Shown here: positions 7,163 through 10,549 of the stretch, in pieces | Layout: every line of letters begins with the position of its first letter | How positions within the stretch are numbered: position 1 is the stretch's first letter | Assembly (NCBI GenBank): GCA_964580815.1 | Contig: CAZOLY010000119.1 | Location: forward strand, 1-10,549 | Origin: G020354785 sp964580815 | Lineage (GTDB): Bacteria > Bacteroidota > Bacteroidia > Bacteroidales > UBA10428 | Direction of reading: 5' to 3' | DNA length: 10,549 nucleotides | Program-made: the position numbers and the translations under genes | The notes under the pieces: model-generated | The model's database searches: none | What the model was told of the DNA's origin: nothing | Seen by the model: the letters and a program-made list of their open reading frames with translations, nothing else

Positions 7163-7375
7163 ATGAAAGCTTTAAAATTAATCGCATGGATATCGGGAAT
7201 AATAGCCGTAATTATTATGATACTCGGTGTAATTGATTTCTTTTTCAGCTGGGAACTGTTCACTGTAAATAAAGCAGTAAATTATTTCAGCACCGCAAAC
7301 AGCTTCCTGCTGCTGGCCATATGCTGCACTTTATATTACAGCACATGTGTATGCAAAGAAGATAAAAAGAAATAG
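7163..7375 (+). CDS. Small two-helix membrane protein, function unknown
   Basis: A 70-residue protein with two predicted inner-membrane helices: about 7-28 (IAWISGIIAVIIMILGVIDFFF) and about 45-60 (ANSFLLLAICCTLYYS). A short loop (about 29-44, with VNKAVNYFSTANS) joins them and the tail is basic (KEDKKK). Both ends are basic, which suggests an N-in/C-in hairpin. The second helix and tail hold four cysteines (C54, C55, C62, C64), a CC...CxC pattern. I do not recognise a named family, though small proteins with a similar N-terminus and VNxAVNYF loop seem familiar from Bacteroidota genomes. It has its own likely promoter and a strong terminator, so it is probably transcribed alone. Those signals and the clean membrane pattern support a real gene despite its size. 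Confidence 0.75.
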   Translation: MKALKLIAWISGIIAVIIMILGVIDFFFSWELFTVNKAVNYFSTANSFLLLAICCTLYYSTCVCKEDKKK

Positions 7376-7392
7376 AGAAAGCTTTTATAATT

Positions 7393-7442
7393 AAATTGTC
7401 ATCTTATAAGCCGTATTTGCCTATGGGATGACAATTTTTTTT
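7393..7442. terminator. Strong rho-independent terminator, possibly bidirectional
   Basis: AAATTGTCATC (7393-7403) and GATGACAATTT (7427-7437) are perfect 11-bp inverted repeats. The stem can extend inward by two G-U and three A-U pairs to 16 bp, around the loop 7409-7421. A run of eight T (7435-7442) follows on the + strand and ends transcription of the small membrane gene 18 bp after its stop. On the - strand the hairpin lies just past the stop of the SGNH hydrolase gene and is followed by a weaker T-rich stretch, so it may also end that operon. Confidence 0.88.
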
Positions 7443-7454
7443 AATGAGGCACAA

Positions 7455-9485
7455 TTAATTCAAGATTATCTTGCTAATATAAACTTCATGCCCTGCCTCC
7501 AGTTTAAGGATATACATCCCCTTATTATTTATTATATCCTTTGTATAAAAATTAAAATTATAAGTTCCCTGATGCAGTATTCCATGTATCAGGTTAGCTG
7601 ACTTCGCTCCCGATAATGAATATATATTCAGATCAACAGCCTGTTCCGATAACAGGGAAAATTTCACGCTAAGCAAGTTTTTGGCAGGATTGGGATAACA
7701 TACAAAGTTTATTTTATTGTCACAGGCTGTTTCAATGTTTGTATAGTTGTCAATTGCTGTAATTGTAATTGAATCTTCAGAACTATCAGTTATGCTGTCG
7801 TTTACTACTAGTCCGATTACATATGCCCCTTCTGTACTGGTACGGAACCGGGCAGCAGAAGTTTTCTCATCCTTGATGATAGGACCGCTGCCATCAGGCA
7901 TTGAAATAATCCTCCAGTTAAAAGACAGGGGGTCTCCGTCCTCATCAATACTATAGCTTCCATCGAGCGTAACATACGCCTTTGTAGCGACATATTTATC
8001 TCCTCCGGCATTTGCAAGAGGTGCTGTATTTGATTCTTTGGCATTTATTGTTTTAACACTTATTATGCTGTTATAAATACCATCATTTACCGTGAGGCCT
8101 ATCCTGTATTGCCCTTCCTCATCCGGAGTTATTTCAGTGATCATATCCGAATCATTGTCAATTTCAGACAGGCTGCCTCCTGGTTTTGCAATGACTGACC
8201 ACTTAAATGTAACTATTGAATCATTATCAGGATCATAACTTGCACTACCGTTTAACTCAACAGCAGTGCCGGTAAGGATCTTCCGGTTTTCACCTGCTTT
8301 TGCTATCGGTGCAGCAGTTAGCCAGTTACCGGCCTTCAAAATATTCAGTAATTCAAAATAATGACCATCCGTACCTGTAGAATTATCTTCAATGACCTTA
8401 ATATGCAATGTGTGCTGACCATCGGGCAGATTTTCTTCTATAAGTGCAAAAACTGTCGCCGGGCCCCAGGTTTCTGTCCAATAAGCATCAAGTATCTTAT
8501 GAGACATATCGTCAATCCATATTTCTACGCGCCCGCGATTAGTGGTGTTATGCCTTGAATACAAAACAGATATTGCATTGCCGTCAACTAAAAAGCTTAT
8601 TTCAGCACCCACATCACTTGCATGCCACTTTACTGATGTAACAGTCCACCCGCTATTTGTGTCGGGCACTATTGTTGAAGTCTTATACCTGTAAGTATGA
8701 GCATATGTATCAGTTATAAGAGGGGCCGGCAATGTTGTATCTGTTTCCGGCAAATCCTGATCATCAGGCAGGACATTGTATATCTCTGTAAGTTCATCTA
8801 TCAGAAAATCTGCCATGTATTGCATTCCCAGATCATTAGGGTGCAAACCGTCAACATAAATATCTCCCAGCTCTTTGCTGTCTGATGCTACGGCAGCATC
8901 TATCAGATCAGCAAAACTTACCATAGGAACGTTATAGTGCTCTCCAACAAGCTTATGACATGCCTGTGCCGAAGTGCCGTTCTGCTGCTTCAGCAACAGC
9001 ATCATTACTCCCGGCAAGCTGTCGGATTGCAGGATCTGCCTTATTAATCCTTCCATCATCTTTTCAGCGTACACACCCTCAGCATCATTTACGGAAAACT
9101 CAACAACAATAAAATCGGGATCATGATCCAATACATCTTCCCTGATCCTGTGTGCACCAATATCAGAACCGGTACCCCCTATGCCCGCATTCACAAATCC
9201 GATATTACTTCCCGGGAAAGTAACGACCCACCATTCTTTCATAAGGTTGGCCCATCTTTTGGCTTCACTCGAAGCAAGAGATCCTGCTGTGATAGATCCT
9301 CCTATAACCGCAATAGTAATATCCTCACCCCTTCGTGCTTTGGCCATGGCATGAAATATCCTGGTTGTATCATAGGCTGATACGGCTGCTATACTATCAT
9401 GTGAAGAAATAAAACTTGAACTTACAAGCACATACAGTAAAAGCATTTTAAAAGCATGCAAACTAAAAAATATTCTGCCACTCAT
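7455..9485 (-). CDS. T9SS-secreted multidomain SGNH/GDSL hydrolase, probable carbohydrate esterase
   Basis: A 676-residue extracellular enzyme. An N-terminal signal peptide (about 1-34; M14 is an alternative start) precedes an SGNH hydrolase domain (about 40-235). The blocks are AVIGGSITAG with nucleophile S64, NAGIGGTGSD (99-108), FSVND with N133, and DGLHPND with D212 and H215, so the catalytic set is complete. Residues about 255-387 form a beta-rich segment like the jelly-roll domains beside carbohydrate esterases. Two PKD/Ig-like repeats follow (about 392-482 and 487-578), with PIAKAGENR and APLANAGGDK starts and SYDPDND / SIDEDGD motifs. The end (about 594-676) is a type A T9SS sorting domain: YPNPAKNLLSVKFS, a central IYSLSG strand and a final KGMYILKLEAG...SKIIL. 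The product should therefore cross the outer membrane and be released or attached at the surface. It lies 56 bp downstream of a GH10 xylanase, which favours acetyl-xylan or similar deacylation; the substrate is inferred. Confidence 0.9.
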   Translation of the reverse strand: MSGRIFFSLHAFKMLLLYVLVSSSFISSHDSIAAVSAYDTTRIFHAMAKARRGEDITIAVIGGSITAGSLASSEAKRWANLMKEWWVVTFPGSNIGFVNAGIGGTGSDIGAHRIREDVLDHDPDFIVVEFSVNDAEGVYAEKMMEGLIRQILQSDSLPGVMMLLLKQQNGTSAQACHKLVGEHYNVPMVSFADLIDAAVASDSKELGDIYVDGLHPNDLGMQYMADFLIDELTEIYNVLPDDQDLPETDTTLPAPLITDTYAHTYRYKTSTIVPDTNSGWTVTSVKWHASDVGAEISFLVDGNAISVLYSRHNTTNRGRVEIWIDDMSHKILDAYWTETWGPATVFALIEENLPDGQHTLHIKVIEDNSTGTDGHYFELLNILKAGNWLTAAPIAKAGENRKILTGTAVELNGSASYDPDNDSIVTFKWSVIAKPGGSLSEIDNDSDMITEITPDEEGQYRIGLTVNDGIYNSIISVKTINAKESNTAPLANAGGDKYVATKAYVTLDGSYSIDEDGDPLSFNWRIISMPDGSGPIIKDEKTSAARFRTSTEGAYVIGLVVNDSITDSSEDSITITAIDNYTNIETACDNKINFVCYPNPAKNLLSVKFSLLSEQAVDLNIYSLSGAKSANLIHGILHQGTYNFNFYTKDIINNKGMYILKLEAGHEVYISKIILN

Positions 9486-9541
9486 ATTACAATATTTTAA
9501 ATGGTTAGTTATATCTGATAATAGTTATTTAAAGATTCCCG

Positions 9542-10549
9542 CTATTCGAAAGTCACCTGTACCGATTTGTCTTTTTTGCTGAGAGTAACTTCCCTGGTCT
9601 CACCATTCGAGGTTATTAAATAATCACCGTAGAATGCGTGTGTATTGAAAGTCCCGTTATCATCGGCCTTACCTGAAACCCGGGTCCACCACTTTTTAAA
9701 TACAAGATCACGGTATGCCAGGGCCTGGGGTGTAGGTGTCCAGTCCAGTTTCCACATTGCAGCATGCGGCTTCCAGTGAGCACCCTCCCAGAAACCCCAC
9801 ATTAATATAGCTTCAACAGCAGGGTGTGCAAAATATATAGGCAAAAGTTTATTTAGCTCCTGAACACGGGTTTCTTCATCATCATACTCAAAAAGACATT
9901 CTGTTATTTTAATAGGGAGGTTGAATTTTGCCAGCCTGTCGAGAGTCTTCTGCACATGTTCGGCGGGAGTAATTGTCTGAAAGTCGTGCGCACGGTGGGC
10001 CTGGCATCCTATACCGCCTATAGGAACACCGTTTGCAAGAAGATTTTCAATCTGGGTTATGTAAGCATTCTTATTCAGCCCCACATCAAGAATACCGTAA
10101 TCATTTACATAGAGTGTAACATCGGGATTTCCGGCCTTTGCCAGCCATGCCATCTCATTAATAACACCATAACCCAGGCGCCGGCGGAAAAAGTCACCGT
10201 GAATCATTTCATTGTTAAGGTCAAACTCCTCAATCCGCCCCTTAAAATGCTTTGTTACATCAATAGCGCGGCGTGTGACTGCTCCACGAAGCTCATCGTT
10301 ATCAAGCTCCCTTAACCAGGGCATAATATAATTGTCCTTTGCCCAGAATATACAGTGGCCGCGCATCGGTATGTTATATTCCTTACAGATATCCCATATC
10401 CTGTCCGCTTCAGAATAATCGACGACATTATATTCCTTTTCACAGCTATACCATTTCAAAGCATCTTCATGCACGGCGTAGTTAAAATTTTCAGCAAGAA
10501 CCTTCAGAAACTTCGCCCTGTCTTCGTCCGACATAGCGTCCTCGTTCAT
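9542..10549 (-). CDS. GH10 endo-1,4-beta-xylanase (5' end outside the window)
   Basis: 335 residues of a glycoside hydrolase family 10 enzyme that cuts the beta-1,4-xylan backbone with retention of configuration. Numbered from the window edge, the visible landmarks are NFNYAVHEDALKW (21-33), RGHCIFW (63-69), FDLNNE with acid/base E114, GCQAH (181-185), ITE with nucleophile E217 and MWGFWEGAHW (250-259). After the barrel, WWTRVSGKADDNGTF...GDYLIT (287-313) is the small beta appendage seen in plant and Bacteroidota GH10 proteins. The first strand of the barrel and any signal peptide or carbohydrate-binding module are missing. The ATG exactly at the right edge is therefore most likely an internal Met. 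It precedes the SGNH hydrolase gene by 56 bp on the same strand with no terminator between them, so the two probably form one operon. Its promoter is outside the window. Confidence 0.93.
   Translation of the reverse strand: MNEDAMSDEDRAKFLKVLAENFNYAVHEDALKWYSCEKEYNVVDYSEADRIWDICKEYNIPMRGHCIFWAKDNYIMPWLRELDNDELRGAVTRRAIDVTKHFKGRIEEFDLNNEMIHGDFFRRRLGYGVINEMAWLAKAGNPDVTLYVNDYGILDVGLNKNAYITQIENLLANGVPIGGIGCQAHRAHDFQTITPAEHVQKTLDRLAKFNLPIKITECLFEYDDEETRVQELNKLLPIYFAHPAVEAILMWGFWEGAHWKPHAAMWKLDWTPTPQALAYRDLVFKKWWTRVSGKADDNGTFNTHAFYGDYLITSNGETREVTLSKKDKSVQVTFE

Noticed and set aside
7817..8044. 75-codon - strand frame within the SGNH hydrolase gene in another frame
   Set aside because: It lies wholly inside a confirmed multidomain gene, over the PKD-like repeats, and has no domain or start signal.
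7900..8320. The two PKD/Ig-like repeats considered as a DNA repeat or recombination hotspot
   Set aside because: The similarity is at protein motif level (KAGENR/NAGGDK starts, SYDPDND/SIDEDGD); the nucleotide sequences have diverged, so there is no direct DNA repeat.
9956..10315. 119-codon + strand frame opposite the GH10 gene
   Set aside because: The - strand product is a convincing GH10 xylanase with both catalytic glutamates, and the + strand translation has no recognisable domain; it is an antisense shadow.

Overview
The window looks like chromosomal DNA from a member of the Bacteroidota, probably a free-living polysaccharide degrader in or near the Bacteroidales/Marinilabiliales. The evidence is a type IX secretion (T9SS) C-terminal sorting domain on one protein, AT-rich spacers, few Shine-Dalgarno sites, a Bacteroidota-type promoter (TTTG, 19 nt, TACTTTTA) and a family set typical of the phylum. 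No RNA genes, CRISPR arrays or intact mobile elements are visible. The taxonomic call is an inference from these traits; no marker gene is present.

Left part, + strand (1-2068): the last codons of an upstream gene appear to overlap, by an ATGA junction, the start of an FtsX/LolE-type ABC transporter permease (27-1301). A periplasmic LolA-like protein follows (1334-2068). The pair suggests an envelope export or lipoprotein-handling transporter whose ATPase lies to the left of the window.

Middle, + strand (2219-4807): three closely spaced genes encode a PflX-type radical SAM protein (COG1313), a RimK-like ATP-grasp ligase with a TTG start, and a protein I recognise as DUF434/COG2454, whose acidic residues resemble a PIN/NYN nuclease. 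None has a settled function. This trio is the best candidate for an undescribed system here.

Middle, - strand (4839-6725): a complete S9-family (DPP IV/acylaminoacyl-peptidase type) serine peptidase lipoprotein converges on the trio with only 31 bp between them. A gene-poor stretch (6726-7162) follows. It holds a plausible promoter for a 70-residue two-helix membrane protein (7163-7375) and perhaps a decayed reading frame. A strong hairpin terminator (about 7393-7442) separates this small gene from the next - strand operon.

Right part, - strand (7455-10549): a GH10 endo-xylanase, cut by the right edge, lies upstream of a T9SS-secreted multidomain SGNH/GDSL hydrolase with 56 bp between them. 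Together they suggest extracellular xylan breakdown: the xylanase cuts the backbone and the SGNH enzyme probably removes acyl (acetyl) side groups. No SusC/SusD genes are inside the window.
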